Both the position numbers and the translations under genes were made by a program. Below, in pieces: positions 7,552 through 15,708 of a stretch of 26,511 nt of DNA. The notes beneath the pieces were generated by a model that was not told where the DNA came from, searched no databases, and worked only from the letters and a program-made list of their open reading frames with translations. Source of the DNA: a virus. The number at the start of each line of letters is the position of its first letter. The stretch's first letter is position 1. The stretch is taken from the IMG/VR virus record IMGVR_UViG_3300027763_000205, positions 1 through 26,511 of that record; one strand, 5' to 3'.

Positions 7552-9849
7552 TTAAATCTTACAAGACTCACAATCTTCTTCTCCCGAATTCAAAATGTCG
7601 TTAATTAAGTCATCAACAGATGGTTTAGATTCCTCTACTTCATCTGTCTTAATATCATAAGTATTCTGATAGTAACTGGTTTTCCAGCCGTACTTATATG
7701 TAGTTAAAAGATCCTGTGCCATTACGCTAACAGGAACTTCATTATTGGCATAATTTTCTGGATTATACGACCAGTTTCCAGAAATCGCTTGATCGAAGAA
7801 CTTCTGCATAACTGCAACAATACCAATATACCCACGATTGCTAGGCATATCCCAAAGGAGTGTATAATTGTTCTTAATTGTTTGAAACTGTGGAACAATT
7901 TGTTTAAGAGGTCCTTTCTTCGATTTCTTAACGGACAAGTATCCACGAGGAGGTTCTATTCCATTGGTTGCGTTTGACACAACGGAACTGCTCTCCGATG
8001 GCATTTGTGCCGACAGTGTTGAGTTTCTAACTCCATATTTTTTAACCCTTTCCCGAAGCCGCTCCCAATCATACTTTAGGACATTTGGAACCAATTCATC
8101 AACATCCTTCTTATAAGTATCAATTGGAAGAATTCCATTTCCATACTTTGTCCTGTTTACATATTCACATGGACCCTTTTCTCTTGCAAGATTTACTGTT
8201 GCTCTAATCAAATAATATTGGAATGCTTCGGTCAGGTCGTGGACCAATTCCCACGCTCTCTGATCCTCGTATTTTACCCCATTCCTTGCAAGATAATGAG
8301 CTAGACCAATATAACCTATCCCAAGAGAACGACGTGCCTTGGTGGCGATTTCTGCTGATCTGACAGGGTATCCTTGGAAATCAATGAGTTCATCCAAACT
8401 GCGAACGGCAAGATCGCAAAGAACTTCAAGATCATCATTTGTCTTAAGTTTTCCAACATTAATGGCGGAAAGAATGCAAAGAGCAATTTCACCATCAGGA
8501 TCATCAATATGCTGAATAGGTTTAGTTGGCAAAGTAATTTCTTGACACAAATTGCTCATCTCAACTTTATCCATGAAGGATGAGTGAGTATTGCAATGAT
8601 CAATATTCATGATATAGATACGACCAGTCTCAGCACGTTCTTTCAAAAGTGAAAGGAAAAGTTCTTGAGCACCAATAGTTTTTCTTGGAATATCTTGAGC
8701 TCGTTCATAATGCTCATATAAACTGTCAAATCCATCAGTACCAAAAGCATCATACAAACCAGGAACGTCGTGTGGAGAGAAGAGTGTGATTTCTCCGTTT
8801 TGAATGAATCGTTCATAGAAGATTTTGCTAATTTGGATAGAATAGTCCAACTTACGAACACGATTATCTTCGGTTCCTTTATTATTCTTTAAGACTAAAA
8901 TATCACTTATTTCCTGATGCCAGATAGGAAAGTGAACTGTAGCAGAACCACCTCTGATGCCGTTCTGAGTGCAACACCTGACAGTTGCCTCAAACTTCTT
9001 AAGGAAGGGGACCACGCCTGTGTGCTGTACCTCTCCGCCTCTGATTTTAGCATTGATGCCACGGATGCGACCTGCGTTGATGCCGATACCCGCCCTTTGT
9101 GCAACATATCTGCCGATAGCCATATCAGAACTAAAGATGCTATCGAGGGTGTCATCAACATCAATAAGAACACAGCTAGCATATTGTCGAAGTGGAGTTC
9201 GCACTCCCGCCATGATAGGTGTGGGAATGTTGATTTTGTGTTTGGAGATTGCATCATAATACTTTCTAATATAATCTAAACGTGTTTCTTTTGGGTACTT
9301 GGAAAAAATAGTTGCAGCAATCAACATGTACATGAACTGGGGAGTTTCATAAATCTTCCCATTACTGCGATCTTGCACAAGATACTTATCAACAACCTGC
9401 CTAAGTCCCGCATAGGTGAACAAATAATCCCGACCATGATCAATAAATGACTGAAGTTTTTCAAACTCTTCAGCATCATATAAGGAAAGAATCTCTGCAT
9501 CATAAACACCAAGTTCTACACATTTTCGAGTATGTTGAAGAACATTTAGGCATTCATACATTCCACCAAACAACTGCTTGCGGACAGAAAAAAGAAGCAA
9601 ACGAGCGGCGACAAACTGATAATTGGGATGATCCAGATCAATCAAGTCAGAAGCAGAACGAATCAGAATCTCCTGAATCTCTGCGGTTGTAATACCATCA
9701 TAAAATTGAATACCAGATTGCATTTCAACCTGCGATGCAGAAACACCAGAAAGATCCCTACATGCCTCCTCAACCATAATGTGGAGTTTATTTAGATCCA
9801 GATTTTCAGTGCTTCCAGATCGTTTTACTACCTTAGTCCCGTTACTCAT
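7552..9849 (-). CDS. nrdA: Ribonucleotide reductase class Ia, alpha subunit
   Basis: The catalytic subunit that reduces ribonucleoside diphosphates; 765 aa. An N-terminal ATP-cone-like region (about residues 5-95, KVVKRSG ... SVRKQLFGG) should set overall activity. The catalytic barrel shows ASCVLID with the first redox Cys, NLCQEITLP with the radical Cys/Glu, the ALCILSAINVGK segment, and YKYGWKTSYYQNTY with the radical-transfer Tyr pair. The C-terminus CESCKI carries the Cys pair that takes electrons from thioredoxin or glutaredoxin. The ATG at 9849 overlaps the primase stop (ATGA) with GGAAG upstream, so the GTG at 9861 is not needed. No intron or split is present here, unlike gene 43. Confidence 0.96.
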   Translation of the reverse strand: MSNGTKVVKRSGSTENLDLNKLHIMVEEACRDLSGVSASQVEMQSGIQFYDGITTAEIQEILIRSASDLIDLDHPNYQFVAARLLLFSVRKQLFGGMYECLNVLQHTRKCVELGVYDAEILSLYDAEEFEKLQSFIDHGRDYLFTYAGLRQVVDKYLVQDRSNGKIYETPQFMYMLIAATIFSKYPKETRLDYIRKYYDAISKHKINIPTPIMAGVRTPLRQYASCVLIDVDDTLDSIFSSDMAIGRYVAQRAGIGINAGRIRGINAKIRGGEVQHTGVVPFLKKFEATVRCCTQNGIRGGSATVHFPIWHQEISDILVLKNNKGTEDNRVRKLDYSIQISKIFYERFIQNGEITLFSPHDVPGLYDAFGTDGFDSLYEHYERAQDIPRKTIGAQELFLSLLKERAETGRIYIMNIDHCNTHSSFMDKVEMSNLCQEITLPTKPIQHIDDPDGEIALCILSAINVGKLKTNDDLEVLCDLAVRSLDELIDFQGYPVRSAEIATKARRSLGIGYIGLAHYLARNGVKYEDQRAWELVHDLTEAFQYYLIRATVNLAREKGPCEYVNRTKYGNGILPIDTYKKDVDELVPNVLKYDWERLRERVKKYGVRNSTLSAQMPSESSSVVSNATNGIEPPRGYLSVKKSKKGPLKQIVPQFQTIKNNYTLLWDMPSNRGYIGIVAVMQKFFDQAISGNWSYNPENYANNEVPVSVMAQDLLTTYKYGWKTSYYQNTYDIKTDEVEESKPSVDDLINDILNSGEEDCESCKI

Positions 9850-10820
9850 ACTTTCTTCCACTCATTGAATTTGATTTTTGCTTCTAGTGCTCTGTATGTA
9901 TTTAATTTTAACACATTCATAACCGAAAGTCCAGCGAGCACCATATCGTTGATATCTTTTTGCTGAACCGCTTTTGGCCAAATGACTACTTTCTTACCTC
10001 CATCGATGAGTTTGGAGATCCTATTACAGATTTCTCTGTTTCTAGGTTCATTATCAAGAACGTAAACAATATCATCGCCCAAATTGAGACTATCGAGTAA
10101 AATATCCGATCCACACATTGCGATGGCATTTTTGACAAATGTCGAATCAAAGGGACCTTCTGTGACATAGATCGTTTCATCTGTGCTTACCTCGTTTAGT
10201 CCATAAACTTTGGGAACACTCTCATCCAAAATCACTGTAATGTATTTAACCTTGCTAGCGCCTATCGCTCTTCCCTGAAAACCAAAGATTTCACCATCTC
10301 TAGTATGTAATGGTATCACTATGCGACTTTCATCTCTTATAATATTATTAAATGTAGGTTTTTGGGTATTAACCCAGGATTGAAATTTATCAGCAAAATA
10401 AAACTTATCAGGATTTAAAAGTCTTTTTTCAAGGTACTCTTTAGAAATTGGATTTTCAGAAGCCTTAGGTAAATCCAATCTCTTCTTAAAATTAGGTTTT
10501 TTAAACTCAAAATTTGGTTCTTCAACCACAAAGTTTTTTCCAGTATGACCTTCCTTAAATTTCTCAAGTGTATACTGCTTATGAAGTGTTGGATCTATTT
10601 GTTTGAGGAAGTTATTGAATGATAAACTTGCTCCACAGTTATGACACTTGAAGTTCGTATTATTCTTGACAGTATAGATGTATCCCCGTGTCTTATTTTT
10701 GTTTTTCTGAGAGTCGCCACAAATTGGACATCTGAATGTAAACAGATCTACCTTAACTCTCTTGAACTTGTGTAGACGCGAGGACACGAGTCCAATATAC
10801 TTGGAGTCAATCAGATCCAT
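9846..10820 (-). CDS. 61: DNA primase, T4 gp61-like
   Basis: Makes RNA primers for lagging-strand synthesis together with gp41 helicase. It has 324 aa. The N-terminal zinc ribbon has Cys31, Cys34 (RCPICGDS) and Cys59, Cys62 (KCHNCGAS). The TOPRIM domain follows, with YVTEGPFDSTFVKN (catalytic Glu) and VYVLDNEP (Asp). This order of zinc ribbon then TOPRIM is that of the DnaG/gp61 family. Its stop overlaps the nrdA start by ATGA, so primer synthesis and dNTP supply are co-translated. No strong ribosome binding site is seen before the ATG. Confidence 0.92.
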   Translation of the reverse strand: MDLIDSKYIGLVSSRLHKFKRVKVDLFTFRCPICGDSQKNKNKTRGYIYTVKNNTNFKCHNCGASLSFNNFLKQIDPTLHKQYTLEKFKEGHTGKNFVVEEPNFEFKKPNFKKRLDLPKASENPISKEYLEKRLLNPDKFYFADKFQSWVNTQKPTFNNIIRDESRIVIPLHTRDGEIFGFQGRAIGASKVKYITVILDESVPKVYGLNEVSTDETIYVTEGPFDSTFVKNAIAMCGSDILLDSLNLGDDIVYVLDNEPRNREICNRISKLIDGGKKVVIWPKAVQQKDINDMVLAGLSVMNVLKLNTYRALEAKIKFNEWKKV

Positions 10821-10832
10821 TATTGGGGATGC

Positions 10833-11225
10833 TTATTTCAGTCTCTCCATTCTACCGTTGTCTTGAGTTTGTGTCAAGATATTCGAAAGAACTTCTGAAT
10901 TATTGATTATTAAACTTACAACTGCAATCGCACCTATACCGATCCAAACTTTCTTTTCCAATCCTTGCAATTTATCCAATAATGTATTGTGATCTCTATC
11001 TATCTTATCTTTCAATTGATCAATTTTTGAAAAAAGTATCCCATCTGTTTTTTCATTATTATTAATTTTTTCTTCATGAAGTATAAGCATTTTAGTTACG
11101 TTCGCATTTACTTCACTCAACTTTTCAATAGCACTGTCGATGCGTTGCATCAACTGATCAGTAGTATGAATCTTTTCTTCAAGAATCGCTACTTTTGTCT
11201 CTATTGTTTGAGTTGGTGGGTACAT
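10833..11225 (-). CDS. Coiled-coil protein with C-terminal membrane anchor, 130 aa
   Basis: The function is unknown. Residues about 8-90 are heptad-rich and charged (TKVAILEEKIHTTDQ, ILHEEKINNNEK, KIDQLKDKIDRDH), consistent with a long coiled coil. Residues about 93-108 (VWIGIGAIAVVSLIIN) form one hydrophobic segment near the C-terminus, so it is probably membrane-anchored with the coiled coil in the cytoplasm. Small proteins of this layout are frequent in cyanophage late regions. A spanin or holin partner role is conceivable but not shown. Confidence 0.72.
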   Translation of the reverse strand: MYPPTQTIETKVAILEEKIHTTDQLMQRIDSAIEKLSEVNANVTKMLILHEEKINNNEKTDGILFSKIDQLKDKIDRDHNTLLDKLQGLEKKVWIGIGAIAVVSLIINNSEVLSNILTQTQDNGRMERLK

Positions 11226-11233
11226 GGGATTAA

Positions 11234-11443
11234 TTACTGTGGGGGTTTTCTTCTTTCTATTTGTACCAAATTTTTAAAAAATGGGTTCCAACTTCTTTCC
11301 TTTTTTCTTCTCAAATCAACTGGTGGAGTTTCAGTTTGGATATTGAATCCTAATGATTTTTCCCCAGGCCCAACTACATTAGCAATTGCACTATCTTCAC
11401 GAAGTTGGTGAATTAGATTGATGAGTTTATCTATTTTATTCAT
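11234..11443 (-). CDS. Conserved small cyanophage protein, 69 aa
   Basis: The function is unknown. It starts MNKIDKLINLIHQLRED (helical), followed by GPGEKSLGFNIQTETPPVDLRRKKER and a basic C-terminal tail. The ATG at 11443 shares a base with the stop of the preceding gene (TAATG), which is why I prefer it to the start at 11470. It looks like part of a small set (11234-11814) of conserved late-region genes. Confidence 0.68.
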   Translation of the reverse strand: MNKIDKLINLIHQLREDSAIANVVGPGEKSLGFNIQTETPPVDLRRKKERSWNPFFKNLVQIERRKPPQ

Positions 11444-11814
11444 TAGATTGATTGTAGTTGAGATAGGCATTCAATATCAGTATCAATATTATCTAATTCA
11501 GATTTTGGAAATTCTGGTATTCTATTTAAAAAGATCAAAAAACTTTTAATATATGGCCAAAGTTCCTTCTCCAAATTATAAAACAAAAGAGGAACAGCGG
11601 CTTCATTAAAGACATTAAACAATATTATTAAATGATTTAGGATAAGGTGAGTTTTAAGCTCACCAGTATTCTTATATCTTTTTAATAAACGTTTAATATA
11701 ACGAATACGTTTCAAATCCGTCTCAAAATCATCTCTGGTAACAGATTGCGGATTATTGTAGAATTTTATAGCAAAAAGCAAATAATTACTCTCATTCAAC
11801 TCGTCAAATCTCAT
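11443..11814 (-). CDS. Conserved T4-like phage hypothetical protein, 123 aa
   Basis: An all-helical, basic-plus-hydrophobic protein starting MRFDELNESNYLLFAIKFYNN, with LKRIRYIKRLLKRYKNTGELK and LILNHLIILFNVF following. This pattern belongs to a family widely conserved in T4-like phages of marine hosts, with no known function that I can name safely. It is tightly packed between the 265-aa structural gene (1-base gap) and the 69-aa gene (TAATG overlap), so it is probably translated with them late in infection. Confidence 0.75.
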   Translation of the reverse strand: MRFDELNESNYLLFAIKFYNNPQSVTRDDFETDLKRIRYIKRLLKRYKNTGELKTHLILNHLIILFNVFNEAAVPLLFYNLEKELWPYIKSFLIFLNRIPEFPKSELDNIDTDIECLSQLQSI

Positions 11815-11815
11815 A

Positions 11816-12613
11816 TCATGCTTTAACTGTCAAAGTGGTTGTTCCAATGCCAACGGCAGATGTGCGATCATTTTGAACTGAGAAAGCAGTTCCAGCACCA
11901 CCAACGTTGTAGACAATTCCATCTGCAAAGCGAGAAGTAGTAACTCCAACTCCGTTGTAAATATCTGTTATAACTCCAACAACTCCTTTAGTTGTATCGA
12001 TTCTCAATACAGTTCCGATTCCACTAGATGGTGATGTGAAAGCAAATGCAACTCTATTGGTGATTTGTCCGTTATAGTTTGTAAACAGAGTTGGTTCACC
12101 AGCAAATGATTTAACCCAGTTTGCAACGGTTACGCCAGAAGGTATTGCGGTAGCAATAGCAACGATAGGAGTTCCAGTCAGAGCACCTGCAGCAGTATAT
12201 GGTTGAACCATTACTGTGGCACCAGCACTTACATAAACAATTTCATTATAAACTAAGTGAACATAAGCAACTGTATTTGTCGAAATGAAGTTTGTTCCGC
12301 CAGATCCAACCGAAATATTTGATGCTCTATTTGGATCTTCAAAGAAAATAGCAGATGGGGTAGCTTGACCCAATCCAGCATAAGGACCTGTTGCAGTTGT
12401 TGTTAACCCAGAAAGTGCTACAAGAAGTTCATCATAGAATCTGGTAGAAATACCAGATTGCTCACTAGTTTTATAACGTCTTTGAACCCAACCTCTTGGA
12501 TCGCCAAAAACATTGTGCGGAGATCTATTCCTATCAGCACTCTGTGCATATTTTGGAATATTAAAATTATTAGCCCCTGTTTCAGAAGTTGTTGAGATGC
12601 CCCAAAGTGACAT
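11816..12613 (-). CDS. Probable virion structural protein, 265 aa
   Basis: A beta-rich, Gly/Thr/Val/Ala-rich protein starting MSLWGISTTSETGANNFNIP. The MSLWG start and long runs of short hydrophobic strands with VGVITD- and GIGT-type turns are typical of cyanophage structural proteins. It has a near N-terminal charged segment (RNRSPHNVFGDPRGWVQRRY) before the beta region. It has its own exact late promoter (12646-12653) directly after a terminator, so it starts a new late transcript. The location within the particle is not known. Confidence 0.78.
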   Translation of the reverse strand: MSLWGISTTSETGANNFNIPKYAQSADRNRSPHNVFGDPRGWVQRRYKTSEQSGISTRFYDELLVALSGLTTTATGPYAGLGQATPSAIFFEDPNRASNISVGSGGTNFISTNTVAYVHLVYNEIVYVSAGATVMVQPYTAAGALTGTPIVAIATAIPSGVTVANWVKSFAGEPTLFTNYNGQITNRVAFAFTSPSSGIGTVLRIDTTKGVVGVITDIYNGVGVTTSRFADGIVYNVGGAGTAFSVQNDRTSAVGIGTTTLTVKA

Positions 12614-12645
12614 GTTTCTTACCTACGAAATTCTTTTTCTAGTAA

Positions 12646-12653
12646 TATTTATA
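12646..12653 (-). promoter_or_regulatory. T4-type late promoter (exact TATAAATA) fused to a terminator
   Basis: An exact TATAAATA lies 32 bases before the ATG at 12613. Its first base adjoins the T-run of the terminator at 12653-12685, the same arrangement as at 6233-6264. Confidence 0.72.
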
Positions 12654-12685
12654 AAAAAAGGAGACCTTAAATTTTGGTCTCCTTT
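12653..12685 (-). terminator. Strong intrinsic terminator after the 61-aa membrane gene
   Basis: On the minus strand a perfect 10-bp stem AAAGGAGACC ... GGTCTCCTTT with a 9-base A/T loop ends in seven T. It lies 22 bases after the stop of the 61-aa gene. The T-run flows into the late promoter of the next gene. Confidence 0.88.
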
Positions 12686-12707
12686 ATATTATTGAGTGAG
12701 ATAAAAC

Positions 12708-12893
12708 TCAAGGAGTGATATCTTTTGCACCCTTTGCTTTCAGAGCATTTTGTGCCTGAATGAGAATAAGTGAGAGAATACCGTTTGCCTTGACTTTTGG
12801 GTTTGCTCCAAGTGCTTCCGAAACTGCAAAGAGAACAGTTGCGATAAGTGCTTGATTAGCAGTTGCCCAAGCGATGATTGCTGCGATTGACAT
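12708..12893 (-). CDS. Small hydrophobic membrane protein, 61 aa (holin candidate)
   Basis: The 61-residue protein is mostly hydrophobic: AAIIAWATANQALIATVLFAV (one to two turns short of two spans) followed by EALGANPKVKANG and a second hydrophobic stretch ILSLILIQAQNAL, ending in a basic tail. Two short helices with a charged turn fit a holin or other small membrane protein, but gene position among structural genes gives no proof. GAGG five bases before the ATG and a late promoter at 12922-12929 support the start. It is isolated by a strong terminator. Confidence 0.75.
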   Translation of the reverse strand: MSIAAIIAWATANQALIATVLFAVSEALGANPKVKANGILSLILIQAQNALKAKGAKDITP

Positions 12894-12921
12894 AATAACC
12901 TCGTATGAATGGAACCTGGAT

Positions 12922-12929
12922 TATTTATC
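12922..12929 (-). promoter_or_regulatory. T4-type late promoter (GATAAATA)
   Basis: NATAAATA match 28 bases before the ATG at 12893. It overlaps the stop codon of the upstream 483-aa gene, so together with the terminator at 12653 it makes the 61-aa gene a single-gene late unit. Confidence 0.58.
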
Positions 12930-14379
12930 AATCCAACTTATATTGAGGGTCATCCCAACCAGAATGTGTTGGTTTTTTATTAACTCTTTTTGGTTGTGGT
13001 TTTTTCTTTGATGCTGCTTGTGCCGCTTTTTGTTCGGGAGAACCTAGTATAGATTTTGGGTCCATACGATTTTTTACTGATGCAAGAGCATCATCAGCAG
13101 TTGACTCATCAACCAGTTCACCATCTGGTTCATAGGACATCTTAAGTCCCATTGCTCTTAACTTGTTCTTAACAAGATTTATTTTAGTCTTCATTGATCT
13201 TGGATCTTCTTCACCATCTTCCTTTTCAGAATCACATCCACATTCTGCTTCTTCTTTACGAACAGGAAGTCCTTCGTGCTTTGTCTTAGCAAAATCACGA
13301 ATTTTTTTCTCCGACATTGTGTCAACAATTTTCAGAACTTCTGCACTTACTTCAGAACGTGGTGTTTCTCCTCTTTTAACAGAAAGTGCAAGTCCAAAAA
13401 GTTTTTGCTGCTGTTCACTTTCCGCCTTTTCATTTATCATTCCCATAAATCTTTGTTGTGCCTTACTTACTGCCTTTTCAGCAATAACTCCACCTTCCAT
13501 CTCATAATGTGCATAAACATTTCTAGATGAAGAACGACCAGCACGATCTGGGGCACCATCCTCAGGAGAAACTCTTACAACTGGATTTTTTCCAGAATAG
13601 TTGTTTACACCTTTTCCAGTAATCTTTTTAGTATTTTGATCTACTCTTGCGGCATCGGTAATAAAATCTTCCTTTACACTTGAGGTATCCTTACCATCAG
13701 CAACTCCACCTCTCTTACGTTGGATAGCATTATGAACTGCTCCAGCATGTTCTTTGGCACCAGATTCTACTTTACCATCCCCATCATAATCTTTCTTTGC
13801 AGTTCCACCACCTAGTGCGGAAGCAGTTTGTGATCCACTCTTTGCTTCGGATTCTCGGGGTTCACCATACTCAGTTAGTTCAACTTTAAGCCCTTTTGAT
13901 CTAAGTTGAGTGATTTTTTCACGAGTTGCATATCTCACATATCTAGTTTCAGACTTTGGATCATAAACACTTACTTTATATTTCTTATCTGGATTCTCGG
14001 CAAGTTCCTTGAGATAATCAAGTTCAATTGATTCTTCTTTACGAACACCTTCCACAAATACCTTATAGAGAGCATTTGCAACTAAATTGGAAGCAGAATC
14101 TTCCATATACTGAACATATTCTTCCTTCACACCCTTTACATTCATCATTGCCTTTGCTCTTGCTACAACTGCAGGGATTGCAGTAGATTTACCAATTTCT
14201 TGATTAACCAGTCTTTGTAGATTAACAGGATCTATGTTCTTCCCTTTAGTCGCTTTTTTTACGCGATAGCGTGAATCATAAAGAAGTTGTCTTGCTTGCT
14301 TTTCTATTTGTGCCTTTGCACCACCAATCTGTTGTGGAGCACCTGCAGATGGATTTTCTTCAAAAATGTGATTACTCAT
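12928..14379 (-). CDS. 483-aa probable internal virion protein
   Basis: The protein is highly charged and soluble, with no enzyme motif that I recognise. The N-terminal 120 residues are basic and helical. A DYDGDGKVESGAKEH segment (about residue 200) resembles a short calcium-loop-like motif I associate with several cyanophage structural proteins. SKAQQRFMGMINEKAES lies in the middle, and the C-terminal part is Lys/Glu-rich with two acidic clusters and a Cys pair (ECGCDSE). Composition and late promoter (14415-14422) fit an internal head or scaffold-like protein. Scaffold, packaged protein or chaperone cannot be told apart from sequence. Confidence 0.7.
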   Translation of the reverse strand: MSNHIFEENPSAGAPQQIGGAKAQIEKQARQLLYDSRYRVKKATKGKNIDPVNLQRLVNQEIGKSTAIPAVVARAKAMMNVKGVKEEYVQYMEDSASNLVANALYKVFVEGVRKEESIELDYLKELAENPDKKYKVSVYDPKSETRYVRYATREKITQLRSKGLKVELTEYGEPRESEAKSGSQTASALGGGTAKKDYDGDGKVESGAKEHAGAVHNAIQRKRGGVADGKDTSSVKEDFITDAARVDQNTKKITGKGVNNYSGKNPVVRVSPEDGAPDRAGRSSSRNVYAHYEMEGGVIAEKAVSKAQQRFMGMINEKAESEQQQKLFGLALSVKRGETPRSEVSAEVLKIVDTMSEKKIRDFAKTKHEGLPVRKEEAECGCDSEKEDGEEDPRSMKTKINLVKNKLRAMGLKMSYEPDGELVDESTADDALASVKNRMDPKSILGSPEQKAAQAASKKKPQPKRVNKKPTHSGWDDPQYKLD

Positions 14380-14397
14380 TGGAAGATCTGTTAATTC

Positions 14398-15708
14398 TTA
14401 CTTTTTCCTATACTTATTTATGAAATTTAAACCGAAAGACTTTTGATTATATGCAAGATTTTCTTTTCCAGACTCAGAACCAGGAGTTTGTTTTGCCGCA
14501 TACTTCAAATATCCCTTTGTTCCGACCAAAGTATTTGGTTTTCCAGGAACTCTTTCAATACTATCAGAAGATTTCTCACTATACTTTATTGCCTCCATAA
14601 CATCCTTAATCCAAGATTTAAACATAATCTTATCTTCAGTAACACAGATCAAGTAGTTGGTTCCACGACGAATGATTCTTCCAACTAATCCAGTATTTAA
14701 GTTCTCCACAAGTTGACCAATATTATAAATCTTTTCGGATATATAATTTTCTCGGAGAGTCTGAGAATCAAATTTGGGTGCAATCTCCCAAAGACTCCAT
14801 CCCTCCTTAATGTTCATAGAAGCACGAATTGTATTATAAAGATCTCTTGCTTGCTTTTGATTTAATGTTGAAGGAACTCCTTTAGCAAAAGTTGCAAAGT
14901 CTCCTTCCACTGCTGCCTTTCTTTGTTTGGAAGCAGACATTCCTGTTACATCATCTTCTGAATCTGGATCTCTTTCTCCAGCAGAACGAACTTCTACATT
15001 ATCAAATGCATAAAGTTTACCATTATAATTTGTTGCTAACTTCTCAAACTCTTTAACTCTATCAGCACCACCAATAATTCTTACATTGGTATATCCATCA
15101 TTATGTGCCTTTTTCAGGACATCAAAGATAGTTCGATTTGCAGGATCATTGACAATCTTTTCACTGTGTTGGGGGAACATCTGTCTCATTACAGAAACCT
15201 TTGTATCAGCGTCTAGAGGATTTTTCTTTTTATCTTGAGTTCTGGAAGGAACAATAACATAATCACCATCATCAGAAGATGCAGCAACAGTATCTAAAAG
15301 TTTTTCGTGTCCAGTAGTAGGGGGATTAAAACGACCAAACGCTATAGTTAGTGTTCCCTTTGTCTTCTCTACTGGTGGTGGTCCTTCTTGAGCAGGAGGT
15401 TCTTGCGCTGCTGCCTGCTGTTCTGGTGCAGGTGCCTGAACCTGTTGCTGTGGTTCTGTTGGTTGAGGTGCGGTAGGATCTTGATAGTTTGGATCCGAAA
15501 CATTTCTCTCCAATGGAGTTTGAGCAGGATCTTGTTGCCCAACTCTCTGACGCTTATTGTAAAATTTTAGTCTACCCTTTTCAGTTTTTGCAACAAACTC
15601 ACCAGTTCCTTCATCATACCACCCACCATGATTATCACCAACAAGTCCAAGACGTGCCGCTTGTTGCGATGCGGTGGTTTCAAATAAAAACTGAAAAAAA
15701 CTTTTCAT
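14398..15708 (-). CDS. NMNAT/cytidylyltransferase-like nucleotidyltransferase, 436 aa
   Basis: Residues about 118-290 form a HIGH-superfamily nucleotidyltransferase domain. The glycine-rich first strand AFGRFNPPTTGHEKL contains TTGH (131-134), the nucleotide-binding motif. VIVPSRTQDKKKNPL and IIGGADRVKEF follow, and MSASKQRKA (257-265) fits the C-terminal phosphate-binding motif. Such domains make NAD, CDP- or FAD-type products; the substrate is not decidable here. The N-terminus MKSFFQFLFETTASQQAARLG resembles the capsid-targeting leader of T4 internal proteins (MKTYQEFIAEA), and a Pro/Gln/Ala linker separates it from the domain. The C-terminal third contains a small beta-rich domain. Its ATG overlaps the stop of the KWDG gene (ATGA), with AGAGG just upstream. 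Confidence 0.78.
   Translation of the reverse strand: MKSFFQFLFETTASQQAARLGLVGDNHGGWYDEGTGEFVAKTEKGRLKFYNKRQRVGQQDPAQTPLERNVSDPNYQDPTAPQPTEPQQQVQAPAPEQQAAAQEPPAQEGPPPVEKTKGTLTIAFGRFNPPTTGHEKLLDTVAASSDDGDYVIVPSRTQDKKKNPLDADTKVSVMRQMFPQHSEKIVNDPANRTIFDVLKKAHNDGYTNVRIIGGADRVKEFEKLATNYNGKLYAFDNVEVRSAGERDPDSEDDVTGMSASKQRKAAVEGDFATFAKGVPSTLNQKQARDLYNTIRASMNIKEGWSLWEIAPKFDSQTLRENYISEKIYNIGQLVENLNTGLVGRIIRRGTNYLICVTEDKIMFKSWIKDVMEAIKYSEKSSDSIERVPGKPNTLVGTKGYLKYAAKQTPGSESGKENLAYNQKSFGLNFINKYRKK
14415..14422 (-). promoter_or_regulatory. T4-type late promoter (CATAAATA)
   Basis: NATAAATA match 35 bases before the ATG at 14379, lying inside the last codons of the nucleotidyltransferase gene. It gives the 483-aa gene its own late start. 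Confidence 0.55.
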
